Positions 9,650 to 19,336 of a stretch of 43,308 bases of DNA are shown here, piece by piece; the first letter of the stretch is position 1, and each line of letters opens with the position of its first letter. Under the pieces are notes generated by a model that searched no databases, was not told the origin of the DNA, and worked only from the letters and a program-made list of their open reading frames with translations. Source of the stretch: Gyrodactylus bullatarudis. Its lineage: Eukaryota; Platyhelminthes; Monogenea; Gyrodactylidea; Gyrodactylidae. Both the position numbers and the translations under genes were made by a program. The DNA lies in NCBI GenBank assembly GCA_012064415.1, contig SSNU01000149.1:1-43308 (forward strand), read 5' to 3'.

Positions 9650-11667
9650 TTATTCTTGATTCACAGTTATTTTAACAGGTTCTATCAACTTTTTGAGGGT
9701 ATCACAAATACCCAAAGATTGAAATTTTTCTGTATTTGTGAGTTGATGAATCAACAAGAGGCTATATTCAGAAATTAAGGGATTATTGGGATCTCTCTCA
9801 GTAGCATTTATCAAGGCTTTAATTCCAGAATCATCTTCTTGGCGTAAACACTGAATCAGTTCTGGTTGATCATCTAGGGCATAGGTTAAACAGACGATCA
9901 AATCGGTCTTGAAATCTAACGTGAATGGTAAGAAGAGGTATTCATCACTCCTTGGTAATTGCTGAAAGAAAAACAAGATTATCATTTGCTTTTGAGCTTA
10001 CCTTTCATGTCTAAATGTTGCACACAAGGAACGATTTACTTTCTAACTTGAACTAAAAAAAATTTCAATCGTCATTACACAGTCTAGCAAAATAACACTG
10101 AAATTTTGACAGTATGCTCTTTCAAAAAAATACCAAATTGGATATATCTTTGTTAACAAGATCGCGTGATCACTTCAATAAAGATACCGCGGTGACCAGA
10201 CATCTAAAACAGGAAAACCATGTTGCTTCAATTTCTAATTTTACCATCTTATACAAAAACCAAGGGGATGACAGCACAGATGTGTGGATGAAGGAGAAAT
10301 TTTTCATCAACATGTATAATTATGAATGAGTAATTCACGTTGTTTTTCAAAAACGTCCGAGTATCCACTTAAATTCATAATTTGGAAATATGTAAGAAAG
10401 AGATATATAGAAAACATGTATAAACCTTATTTATTTGTTCAAAAGAATTATTCATTTAATCTTCAACTACCGTGGCCTATGTGAACTTTTTGTGAATAGA
10501 TATGTTACAGTGAAAATGGGAAATCAGTGAGTGGACAGAAATCACTAGTGAAATTGGGAAACCAGTGAAAACTTAGTGAAAATGGGAAATGAATTCAATT
10601 TTTCCCGTTTTCACTGGTTTTTCCCTGAAATCATATGTCAAGTGTATTATCTATTCCAGATAGACTGTGTATTACACGTACAAGGGGGGATTTTATTCCA
10701 CATTATTTATCTCTTCAGTTGGTACTGAAGTTCTGAGTTATTTAGTTTGTTAAAATTTAATTTCAGGTAATCTCTAGTTTCATAAACAAAGTTATATTGA
10801 TTTCATAATATTTACTAAGGTAATTTTTTTAAAAGTTAGTCAATGGTTGTCTTTACGAGATAAAATTAAAGTTTGGAAAGAATTTTAAATGTTTGAAAAT
10901 ACAACTCTTGATACACTCGCTCCCTCAGTCATATTTTTAAAAACTAATTTATTTAAAACTACTCTCTCTTTAGCATCATGTAGATAAGAATACCTAATCT
11001 AAGAGTCCTTGGACCAACCAAAGAGATTAATTAAATAGAATAAAATCCCCCATTTTACGTGTAATACACAGTGTATGACATGAATAAACCATTCACGCAT
11101 ATATCTGGAATAGATAATACACTTGACATATGATTTCAGGGAAAAACCAGTGAAAATGGGAAATGAATTAAATTTTTCCCATTTTCACTAAGTTTTCACT
11201 GGTTTTCCCACTTTCACTAGTGATTTCTGTCTACTCACTGATTTCCTATTTTCACTGTAACATATATACGGGAAATTATGTTTTCAAGCCAAATAGAATG
11301 TAATTTTTACAGTAAATTAAAATATATTTATTATTATCCCTATTATTATAATTGAAGAAAAATATTTATAACAGTAAAAATTTTCTTGACATATAAATAG
11401 GAATTGAATTTTATTGATAATGCATACCTGTTCAAGATTCATTAAGGATTTACGAACAATGGTTCCATCCTCACGTCTGTTCCAAGTGTTCTCCAAAAGT
11501 TTACTCAGAATTTTATCAATGCATATCAAAATTTGAGTGAGCATCTGTACGTAAAGTTTCTTGCGAATATCTTCAATTTTCTTATAGCCGTCCAGGTTAT
11601 TTTGTAAGCTCGCTAACATGCAGGCGTAACCACGTAGAAGAAAGTTTAATCCTATTAACGATTCATC
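9650..11667 (-). CDS. ATXN10: Ataxin-10, C-terminal exons
   Basis: Two exons are supported: 11428-11667 (80 codons) and 9650-9961 (stop TAA at 9650-9652), both in phase 0. The last exon matches the conserved ataxin-10 C-terminal armadillo-like domain: FKTDLIVCL, then GIKALINATERDPNNPLISE and IHQLT, against human FKSHLIRLI, GIPLILDNCNLDDSNPFLTE and IRNLT. Ataxin-10 is a cytosolic armadillo-repeat protein linked to cytokinesis, cilia and neuronal survival. The intron between them is 1466 bp, far above the local norm, because it holds a PLE fragment and a foldback element. The N-terminal half of the protein is not apparent: 11668-13259 looks non-coding, and the exon at 13260-14111, which could splice in phase to 11667, does not look like ataxin-10. 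The gene may be truncated or rearranged here. Confidence 0.65.
10100..10495 (+). mobile_element. PLE 3' fragment (C terminus of the GIY-YIG protein)
   Basis: An open stretch at 10114-10329 encodes residues such as KDTAVTRHLKQENH and YKNQGDDSTDVWMKEKFF, the same C-terminal segment that ends the PLE proteins at 29130-29310 (minus), 37020-37150 and 42850-42970. The frame is interrupted after about 10320 by an insert of roughly 106 bp bounded by the repeat AACATGTATAA. The last codons (TTCAACTACCGTGGCCTATG) then resume at 10458. It sits in the ATXN10 intron, opposite to the gene, and abuts the foldback element at 10501. Confidence 0.8.
10501..11264. repeat. Foldback element with long terminal inverted repeats, about 764 bp
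   Basis: The left arm (from TGTTACAGTGAAAATGGG at about 10503) is matched in reverse complement by the right arm ending CCTATTTTCACTGTAACA at about 11263. Pairing continues inward for about 240-270 bp with a few indels, including roughly 30 bp missing from the left arm near 10667. The arms carry repeated GTGAAAATGGGAAA units. The ends TGTTACAG/CTGTAACA are flanked by TA, suggesting a Tc1/mariner-type non-autonomous element. Relatives lie at 1-125 and 32650-32790. It has no coding sequence and is inserted in the ATXN10 intron next to a PLE fragment. Confidence 0.85.
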
Positions 11668-13259
11668 CTAAAATTTTCAAAACGATGTTAGCTAATGATT
11701 ACAATCAGAATTGAAATTTTGACAGTTGTAAATCTATGAATTTTACCGTTTGAAGGAAAAAAAATCTGAATAAAAATTATTTTTAAGGAAAATTTCGATT
11801 TGGCGCCAAATTCCGATTTTTTGAGCTCAAGTTTTTTAGGATCAGAATAAGCCAAGAAAACCTAATATCACCATTGAAACTTTGACAGATCCACCATTCT
11901 TGAGGGATTTTTGAATCATCAAAATTTCATTGGTTTTCAAGTAGTGAAAATGAATAGTCAAGAAATCGAAATTCAACTTCTAAACCATGATCATTTGGCA
12001 AATTGGATTTTCTTGTCAAATCTTGATCCGGAAAAACTTCTTTTGACCACGCTTCTATTAATTTTCAGCTGAATTTAAAATTTGAAAAAAGACTATAATT
12101 TTCTCAAAAATAATATTTTTCTTTAAATGGTGAAATCAATGGTAACATGATCTGACTTCCTGAACATCCTTAAAATAACCTCAAATCTTAATTTATTCAG
12201 TCGGTTTTTTTTATTAAGTTTTATTAGTAGGGCCTCAAAAATAGTACAAATAGTACCAAATAAAATATTAAAAAATTATCTCATAGACTGAAAAATAAGA
12301 AAAAAAAGTACCTTATAGAAAATTTGAGGGATTTTGAGTAAAAAATAGTAACCGTAAATTTTTAGAAAATTTTGTCTCATCAAAATTTCTGATTTTTGTC
12401 AAAAAATTTTCATGATAGAAAACGACCGGGCAAAAACTGTAATAGCGCATAGTTCATAAAATAAATCCTTTTAGTTTTTTTTGAATTCTAAAAGGAATAT
12501 TATCCAACATTATTCAAAGCTTTGATCTTGAGGATTTCATAATTATGAAAGCCGTATATCAGGATTCTAGTTATAAATTCATAAAACTATTTAATTGGCT
12601 TTTACTAAAGTTGGGAATCAATGGTTTTTACAGAAATCTCGATTTTTCATCAAAAATTCGAATATGTTAAAGACAAGAAAGCAGACTAAAACCGTAAAAT
12701 TATCGGCAGTTATCCCATTATCGAGAGATTTTGAATTATCGAAATTTCTTTGATTTCCAAGTAGTGAAAATGATCAAAAAATCGAATTTCAGCTCCCAAA
12801 CGATAATAAGGCTATGCATCAGATAAGATTCAGTTAAATTGATTTTCTTGTCTAATCCTGATCTTGAAAAAACTATTTTGATCACCCTCAAACTTTCAAA
12901 TCCATAAAAATTTTCAGTTCTAAGTTTGAAAAAATGGAATTTTTGCGACAAATTTTAAGGTGAAAAATGTCTTCCATTAAAATAATTTTTTCAGAATTTT
13001 TTTCTTGAAAAGATAAAAGTGAGCAACATGAGTTAGATTCCAAAAAATCTTTAATAAATTCGAATTCTTGATGAAAATATCGAGATCTCTGTAAAAATCA
13101 TAGATTCCCAACTTCATATCAATTAGCTTTAGTTGAGGAATGCTATATCCTGAGAGTTAATTTAAAAAACAATGCAAAAAAGTACCGTGGCAACAATTTA
13201 GTAGAGAAATAGTACCAGCTAATTTTAAAATAGGATTAGTTTAGTATTTAAAGCCTCAC
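11668..13259. other. Non-coding, repeat-bearing interval
   Basis: No exon with convincing coding character was found on either strand. An inverted repeat is present: about 12612-12663 (AAGTTGGGAATCAATGG ... ATTTTTCATCAAAAATTCG) pairs with about 13059-13123. A diverged direct repeat also occurs, with CAAGTAGTGAAAATG at about 11939 and again at about 12758. The segment resembles decayed foldback DNA. It may be one long intron or intergenic sequence between the gene pieces on each side. Confidence 0.6.
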
Positions 13260-14111
13260 GAAGTTTACAAAGTTATGAACAAAACATTCATAGTTTTCCT
13301 TGGTTTCTTCGATCAAGTGACTAGCCTGAATCATCCAGTTGTTGACAGTTTCAGCAAAATATTCAACGATTTGACCAATCAAGTTATTGTCAGAGAAATT
13401 TGAAGATAAGTACTGTAGAGTGAATTTCCTTGGAAGGCTTGATTTGCAAAGATTCCTAGCGATAGGTCTTTCCTTCAGAGTTTCATTGCTAGCTTCCTCG
13501 TAGTCTTGGATTCTTTCCACTGAGCAATAATAGCCAATGAGATGACCGACAATGGCAAAATTTGATTGAGCAATATTGGAGTACTCAGAAATATCGTTAA
13601 GAATGAGACGAGCATTAAATATGAGATCATTAAGTATGGCATTGTCAGAGAAATAATTTTGTGATCCAATTCGAATTGAAACTTTGATCCAATGTTGTTC
13701 AAGTTCTTTTGGCCAAGGGAAGCTCTTATCCTTCAACCAAAAATAATGGCTTAATAAGATTAGGTGGGAGGATCGTTTTAGATGATCTCTATTTGTCAAG
13801 ATTTTCAAGGTTTCCTCATCGTACAAGCTCGATATGTTAGATGAAGTATCTGTGTGCTTATCCCCTGATGTAATCAAGAAGGAGTAAAAATTAATGAGAC
13901 ATTGAATGGATACGGTTTCATACAGAGGCTCTGACCGGAAAGGACCCTCTCTGAACCTGAGAATGAGCCCCTTTAGATACTCAATAGTCTGGTTTTTATC
14001 ATACGAGTTCTTCTCACTAATGACTTCTTGTCTCAATAGTCTAAGATTTTCTAAGAGGTTTGGATTGGGTTTTCCTGTGTCTTCCTTGTCGAACAGGTCC
14101 TCTTCCTTAAT
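13260..14111 (-). CDS. Large internal exon, possibly codanin-1
   Basis: An 852-nt exon (284 codons, phase 0 at both ends) is bounded by a good acceptor (TATTTGCTCAG) and a donor (TTC|GTGAGG). There is no ATG near its 5' end, so it must be internal, yet no upstream exon is visible between it and EMSY. The product is helical and soluble. Segments such as LRLLRQEVISEK and FTLQYLSSNFSDNN followed by VEYFAETVNNW weakly resemble codanin-1 (human QAQLAQAFFHNQPPS, VEFVAERIGSN). Codanin-1 binds ASF1 and controls histone delivery. The donor is in phase with the ATXN10 exon at 11667, so a single transcript across both is formally possible. The identification is tentative. Confidence 0.4.
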
Positions 14112-14651
14112 CTGAGCAAATATAAAATGATTTTAAAAAGATAAATTTTGAGTATTTATAAAGAAAGAGGAGTATTTGTTTAATTTAAAAATGAATCTAT
14201 TATCAGTTAATAGTTTTGGTTTTTTCAGTGCATATTCTTTTTACACTGTACAGACATACAAATAATTCATTTATGTACATTTTACAGGTTTTTTTTCTTC
14301 AACGGGTCCAAATAATATATGGTGATGGAGTAATCCAAGATTTGAGTTCCCATATTATTATTATATAATGTATATACTTGGAGATATTAACAGATGTGAA
14401 TAGAAAGATCTGCAGTACAATTTAAGTAAGTTATAATCGATGCATATAAATAGTGTATTCTCTATCATTTATTCACATCATCAATGGGGAGTGTGTAATT
14501 GGGGGAAATTACGATGAAAATCTTTATATATAGGCACCAAAAAAGAGAGTTTAGAATATATATCAAGAGAATAATATTTATACGCAGTTTCTAGGCAACT
14601 TTACACGAGTGAAAAAATAATTTTAAAAGCAATGAAAAAAATGGAGTCATT
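14112..14651. other. EMSY 3' UTR / intergenic interval
   Basis: This follows the EMSY stop codon on the minus strand. It is AT-rich, with minus-strand AATAAA signals (TTTATT on the plus strand, for example near 14468), and shows no coding exon. The missing 5' exons of the gene downstream (13260-14111) were looked for here without success. Confidence 0.5.
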
Positions 14652-17320
14652 TCAAAACAAGGGAGCATAACACCTTCGACGTTTATTGTCTGGCTCTGAA
14701 TCAGAGATATAATTGTTGGAATTATTAGAGGAGTCATCGTAGATTTGTTTCAAATCAAGACTAGATGCTGCCATGTCTATAATGGACATTTTCTGGTTCT
14801 CCTGATCAGAGTTGGGAAGACTTTCCTCTTTGATATTGTTAGTCTTTGGTTGTTGTTGCTGTTGTTGGATAGTTGGTGACTGTAGACCGATGGCCAATGA
14901 ATTAGGAACAGATGGAGTCTTTGATAGTCGAGGTGTAAGCGGATTCGGTGTACTGATGTTGGAGCCAGAAACAATTTTCCTGTTTGGGGTTGGAAAACGA
15001 CCGCCAAACTGTGGAATCATTGAGGTTATCTGATAAGATTGATATTAAATTATCTTTGATTAAATGGATCTAAGATGGACGAAGAAATACTTACATTTGA
15101 AGCAGCTTGTCCGTTATCTTTGAAATACCTATAAGTTATTATTTGAGTGGTGTCTTGATCTTCTGTCTGAATCGAGAAGAAAAATGGATTAATTATACCT
15201 AATGTCAGATCTAGAATATTTAATATTCCACTCACTACAGCGTCAAGGTCACAATCATTATAGGGAATCGGGATTTGGATGTATCCACCACCATGATTTT
15301 TGGATATTTCAATATGCATAAACTCAGCCTGATCAATTTTGATTTTGGCATCATTCTCTGGGGGTTCGTCTTTGACAGTTACTTGTTCGACAGGAGGAAT
15401 TTGAATACTGGGAGAGTTATTCACGACAACTTGAACTGATTCCTCTTGGATTTTCTCGAGTATTTTATTGAGTTGAGTTTCTTCCTCTTCTTGTTTGACC
15501 TTCTTAGGAGATTCTAGTTCCGGTTTTATAGGTACTTTGGATAAATCTGGTTGCTAAAAGAAAAAGTAATTCACTATAAAACAGGGAATAACATCACATC
15601 CATGATTATGAGACAAACTTGAATTTGAATGACGCCTAGTGCAGTTTCCTGTTCCTGGGCGAGACGTTCCTTTTCCATTTGAGCTTGCATTTCTTTTTCA
15701 GCGGCTATGATTGCTTCGTCGATTAAATCCAATTCATATTCACTTGTAGTATTTTTTGTGCAAGAGCTACTGGTGTTGTTGACAAGAGGATGAGAATGAT
15801 TTGTTTCGAATGAGGAAGCGAGTAGTGGGGAAGCTGTTTGAGGTATAACTGACTTCTGACATGTTGTAACCACATGTGGCAAAGCTGGGCTCGGTTGTGG
15901 GCGTGAAACTTGAACAGGATTCTTTATGTTTATTAATGTCTTGACGTGATTATTGTTATTGTTGATGTTGTTTGAAGTCTGAGTAGTTTGGATTCTGTTA
16001 ACATGTAAAATAGAAGGACTAGTTGAGATTTTTTCAATGCTATTTAAATTCTTTAATGCATGAGGAGAATTATTTGAGACCCCTGGGGAATTCGAGAGAG
16101 ATGTTACAACAATATTTTGTTGAGTTGTTCTAATTATTTGACCACTTGCAGGATTGTTATTATTCACACCGACAATCTTGATTTGTTTTGTTGAACTGAA
16201 ATTACCGGGAAGGATTGAAACAATTTTTGTAGTTGGAGTCGTAACAGAGGGATTTTGATTCAATGAAGTTTGATCACTATTAACAACTAATAATTTATTT
16301 GTTGTCGTACTACCACTTAGCCTTGAAGTATTAATTTTGATTATGTTTGTTGAAGTGGCTGATACAATGCCATTGGATTGAAGCTTTGGAGGATTTGGTT
16401 TCGGCTGTACCAGAGGGGGGCCACTAACATTGGAGATGGAAGTAGGCCTGTTATTTGGTTTAGAAATAGGTCCATTAGATGCATGAGGAGGCGTTGAAAC
16501 CTGTGGTAGGGATATATTCTATAATGAAAAAAGAAAAAATTATTTTTATTTTGATTATAGAAGAACAAGTTTTAATTACAGATTCTATGTTTACTGAAAG
16601 ATTTTCTACTGATTTAACAATATTTTCTTGATTTCTTTGTCTAAAATTCTCGCCAGGTATATCTCTTTTGAGGGGAGACTCGGTCTTTACTACACGCTCA
16701 CTGATAGGATTTAACTTTGGTCTAATTTCATTTTTTTCACTGGGTTTTTTATTTAAAACCTTGAAATAATGAAAAAGGAAATGAGATCAATTTAAAGAAA
16801 TTACTTTTTTGATATCCTTCTTCAGTTTTTGTTTGTCGATTATATTTTCATAGTCGAATTGGAAATGCTTTTTATCTTTTGAATCATTAGTAAGCTTGAA
16901 CATATTGGCTATACGAGTAATTGAAGTTAATGGAATAGATCTGTGAAGTATTGGTGAAACTCGAAAACCTTCGATAAGCCAATCTTCATCATAAATTGTA
17001 CCACTGATTCTAAAGAATTGAATTATTATTATTAATACAACTTACGTTTCAGAAATTGATAAAATTTCTTCATTGTTATTCACACGTCTAATTTCTGCTT
17101 TGTGTCTTTCTATTGGAATTCGAAGTGTCTTTCTTATATCATGAAGCAGTAGACGTTTATTTTCAGAGAGAGGACCTTGAGCACGGAATACTGATATGAC
17201 TTTCTCGTAAGCTTCAAATTCCAAACGACGAAGCATTTCTTGTCCTGTTTGTTGACTCATATTAAATGTTGACGGAACATAATCTAGAATACTCATTGAA
17301 TCAACTGAGTTTTCACCCAT
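14652..17320 (-). CDS. EMSY: EMSY-like transcriptional regulator with ENT domain
   Basis: Six exons (about 17046-17320, 16805-17009, 16579-16759, 15619-16518, 15095-15553, 14652-15029) join into a protein of about 800 aa starting at the ATG at 17320. Some edges are uncertain by one base. Residues about 28-95 form an ENT domain (RRLEFEAYEKVISVFRAQG, then IERHKAEIRRVNNNEE), closely matching EMSY (RKLELEAYAGVISALRAQG, TERHRAEVRRAVNDE). The segment DEDWLIEGFRVSPIL matches the EMSY stretch just after ENT. The rest is low-complexity Ser/Thr/Pro/Asn/Gln-rich sequence, as in EMSY, with an acidic coiled stretch (EAIIAAEKEMQAQMEKERLA) and possible SUMO sites (VKDE, IKPE). EMSY is a nuclear repressor that binds BRCA2 and the SIN3/KDM5 complex. 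The C-terminal exon, with a poly-Q run and a basic end (DNKRRR), is lineage-specific. It is divergent from MRPS28. Confidence 0.8.
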
Positions 17321-17564
17321 TGTTCGCACTGATGATGAATTAAGAAGGAATAAAAATCCGATTAAGTCTTGTATTCTATAAATATCGATATTTTATCGAA
17401 TCCGGAGCTCAGTGATAATAACTTATTATTAATAAGGATGGATTAATAATGAGTTTATTGATAAAAATATTCAAAATTCATATCACTTGATGAGTGATTA
17501 AAACAATTTTTACTATGAAAAATTAGCACTTTGTATTAACTGATAATACAAAAATAATATTTTC
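17321..17564. promoter_or_regulatory. Divergent promoter region between EMSY and MRPS28
   Basis: The two start codons face away from each other across 244 bp. The interval is AT-rich, with no recognisable TATA box at a telling distance. Only the position supports a shared promoter. Confidence 0.5.
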
Positions 17565-18023
17565 ATGATCAAGTTTAGACTAAGCAATCCAGTTAATTTC
17601 TTCACAACATGTAGACGAAATTCTAGCTCTACTGGATTAACATCGAAAAATTCTCTCATTCCAGTTGATTATAAACAGTTAACTACTAACAAAGACTCCA
17701 AGTTGTCATTTCCAACGTTATTAAGAAATTCTTTTCTCGTTCAACTTGGCAATTTTGAAAAGAACGTCATACCTGGTACAGTTTATCATATGACAAAATC
17801 CAACCTTTACATCGATTTTGGTGGTAAATTCTTTGGTGTTTGTGAAAAGCCAAATAACTCTAACTACAGCCTTGGGCAATCAGTTAAAATCAGACTAAAA
17901 GATTTTGAATTATCCCGATCCTTTCTCCTAAACACAAAAGCTATAACTTTAAAAGAAGCTGATATTGTATTGTTGCATAATGAACCCCTCAATCTAAAAG
18001 ATAAAATTGTAGATTCAGAATAA
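17565..18023 (+). CDS. MRPS28: Mitochondrial small ribosomal subunit protein bS1m (MRPS28)
   Basis: A single exon encodes 152 aa. The diagnostic block is NLYIDFGGKFFGVCEKP, against NDLYIDFGGKFHCVCRRP in human MRPS28, preceded by SFPTLLRNSFLVQLGNF (human SFASMLRHSPLTQMG). The N terminus (MIKFRLSNPVNFFTTCRRNS) is basic and Ser/Thr-rich without acidic residues, as expected of a mitochondrial targeting peptide. The protein is a structural component of the mitochondrial 28S subunit, with an S1/OB-like fold. It stops 104 bp before the DHPS start on the same strand, so the pair may be co-transcribed. Confidence 0.92.
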   Translation: MIKFRLSNPVNFFTTCRRNSSSTGLTSKNSLIPVDYKQLTTNKDSKLSFPTLLRNSFLVQLGNFEKNVIPGTVYHMTKSNLYIDFGGKFFGVCEKPNNSNYSLGQSVKIRLKDFELSRSFLLNTKAITLKEADIVLLHNEPLNLKDKIVDSE

Positions 18024-18127
18024 ATCAAATCACTTTATAAAAAATTATTCTGTTAATTCTTAGAATTTCTCTCATTCATGAAAATATAAATTTTTAGGAG
18101 AACTTGAACCCTTTCCGAGAAAATGTG

Positions 18128-19187
18128 ATGAAGGAAAGTGAGCCGTTGCCAAAAGAGACTGAGATCATTCATGGATTTGATTTCGAAACAGACGATTTCA
18201 GTTTTGATAAATTTTTCAACTCCTTCATGACAACTGGCTTTCAGGCATCAGAACTTGCTCAGGCTGAGAATATCCTTAGACAAATTGTAAATCACTCTTT
18301 CTAACTTCTAAAAGATTTTAGACCGAAAAAAGATGAACGTTTCTAACGAAGAGACAGAGGAAAAACCTTTCAAAACATTCCTCGCTTTCACTTCCAATAT
18401 GATGTCTTCAGGAGTTAGAGAGATCATCAGATATTTGGTACAGAACAAGTTAGTTGATGTCTTGGTCACGAGTGCTGGTGGCATCGAAGAGGACTTTGTC
18501 AAGTGTTTAGCCCCGTTTTACCTGGGTGATTTTTCAAAATTATCCGGTCACCAACTTAGAGACAAAGGAATCAATCGAATCGGAAATATCTACGTTCCCA
18601 ACAACAATTATATCAAATTTGAGGAATGGATTCTACCCAGATTTTCAAAAATGGCCTGCAAGCAAGATGATTTTAGTTGGACTCCATCCAAGGTTATCGA
18701 GTATCTTGGAGAGGAGATCAATGATCTTTCTTCCGTTTATTACTGGGCCTTTAAGAATAAGATTCCGGTTTTTTGTCCTGGCTTAACTGATGGTTCACTT
18801 GGAGACATGCTATTCAATCATAGCTGCATGTGTGATTACAAAAAGGAGAAAAGTTTGCGTATTGACATTGTGGAAGACATCAAGCGCATTAATAATTTGG
18901 CAATTTCCTCAAAAAAGACTGCAATGATTGTTTTGGGCGGAGGAATAGCAAAGCATCATACATTTAACGCAAACCTGATGAGAAACGGGGCTGATTACAC
19001 TGTTCTTATAAATACTGCTCAAGAGTATGATGGTAGTGATTCAGGGGCCAGACTCGATGAATCTGTTAGTTGGGGAAAAGTCTCAAAGGATGCTCAAAGC
19101 ATAAAAGTCTGCGGTGATGCATCAATCTTATTCCCCATTCTTGTTGCAAGAACTTTCTATCCCTCCCAAAAATCTGGCAATGTTTGA
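18128..19187 (+). CDS. DHPS: Deoxyhypusine synthase
   Basis: DHPS transfers the butylamine group of spermidine to one lysine of eIF5A in an NAD-dependent reaction, the first step of hypusine formation in the cytosol. Exons 18128-18286 and 18333-19187 join in phase 0 over a 46-nt intron, giving 337 aa. The acceptor ending AAAAAAG is chosen because an earlier TTTTAG would shift the frame. Conserved blocks are visible: TTGFQAS in exon 1, then [41 protein letters not shown] and ESVSWGKV. The lysine of SWGK (about residue 302) is the catalytic residue that forms the enzyme intermediate. The start is the first usable ATG before the conserved HGFDF, and makes the N terminus slightly shorter than in human. 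An acceptor-like TTTTTAG about 30 bp upstream could be a trans-splice site. The gene is convergent with MCM3AP. Confidence 0.93.
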
Positions 19188-19336
19188 GATGATAAAATAA
19201 AATTTTTTATTTTTTTAATTCTCTTTTTTAAGGGCATCGTTTAATTTGACCAATCATAAAAAGGCCATCCAAAAGCCAATGAGAAACAAGAATTTTCGTT
19301 TATAAAAAAATAATATTCATTTCTGTGTAGATTTAA
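19188..19336. terminator. Shared 3' end region between convergent DHPS and MCM3AP
   Basis: DHPS (plus) and MCM3AP (minus) stop 149 bp apart. AATAAA for DHPS lies at 19196-19201, and TTTATT (AATAAA on the minus strand) for MCM3AP lies at about 19206-19211. The two polyadenylation signals are nearly abutting and the 3' UTRs would overlap. Confidence 0.6.

Noticed and set aside
13475..13702. Hydrophobic 75-codon minus-strand ORF
   Set aside because: Shadow frame inside the 13260-14111 exon; its membrane-like look comes from the alternative reading of AT-rich codons.
9962..14111. One long gene joining 13260-14111, 11428-11667 and 9650-9961
   Set aside because: The intron phases allow it and the total (about 470 aa) equals ataxin-10 in length, but the large exon shows no ataxin-10 features and lacks a start; kept as separate calls.
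14812..15033. Plus-strand ORF antisense to the EMSY C-terminal exon
   Set aside because: Its Cys/Trp-rich run is the complement of the poly-Gln tract of EMSY; it is a shadow frame.
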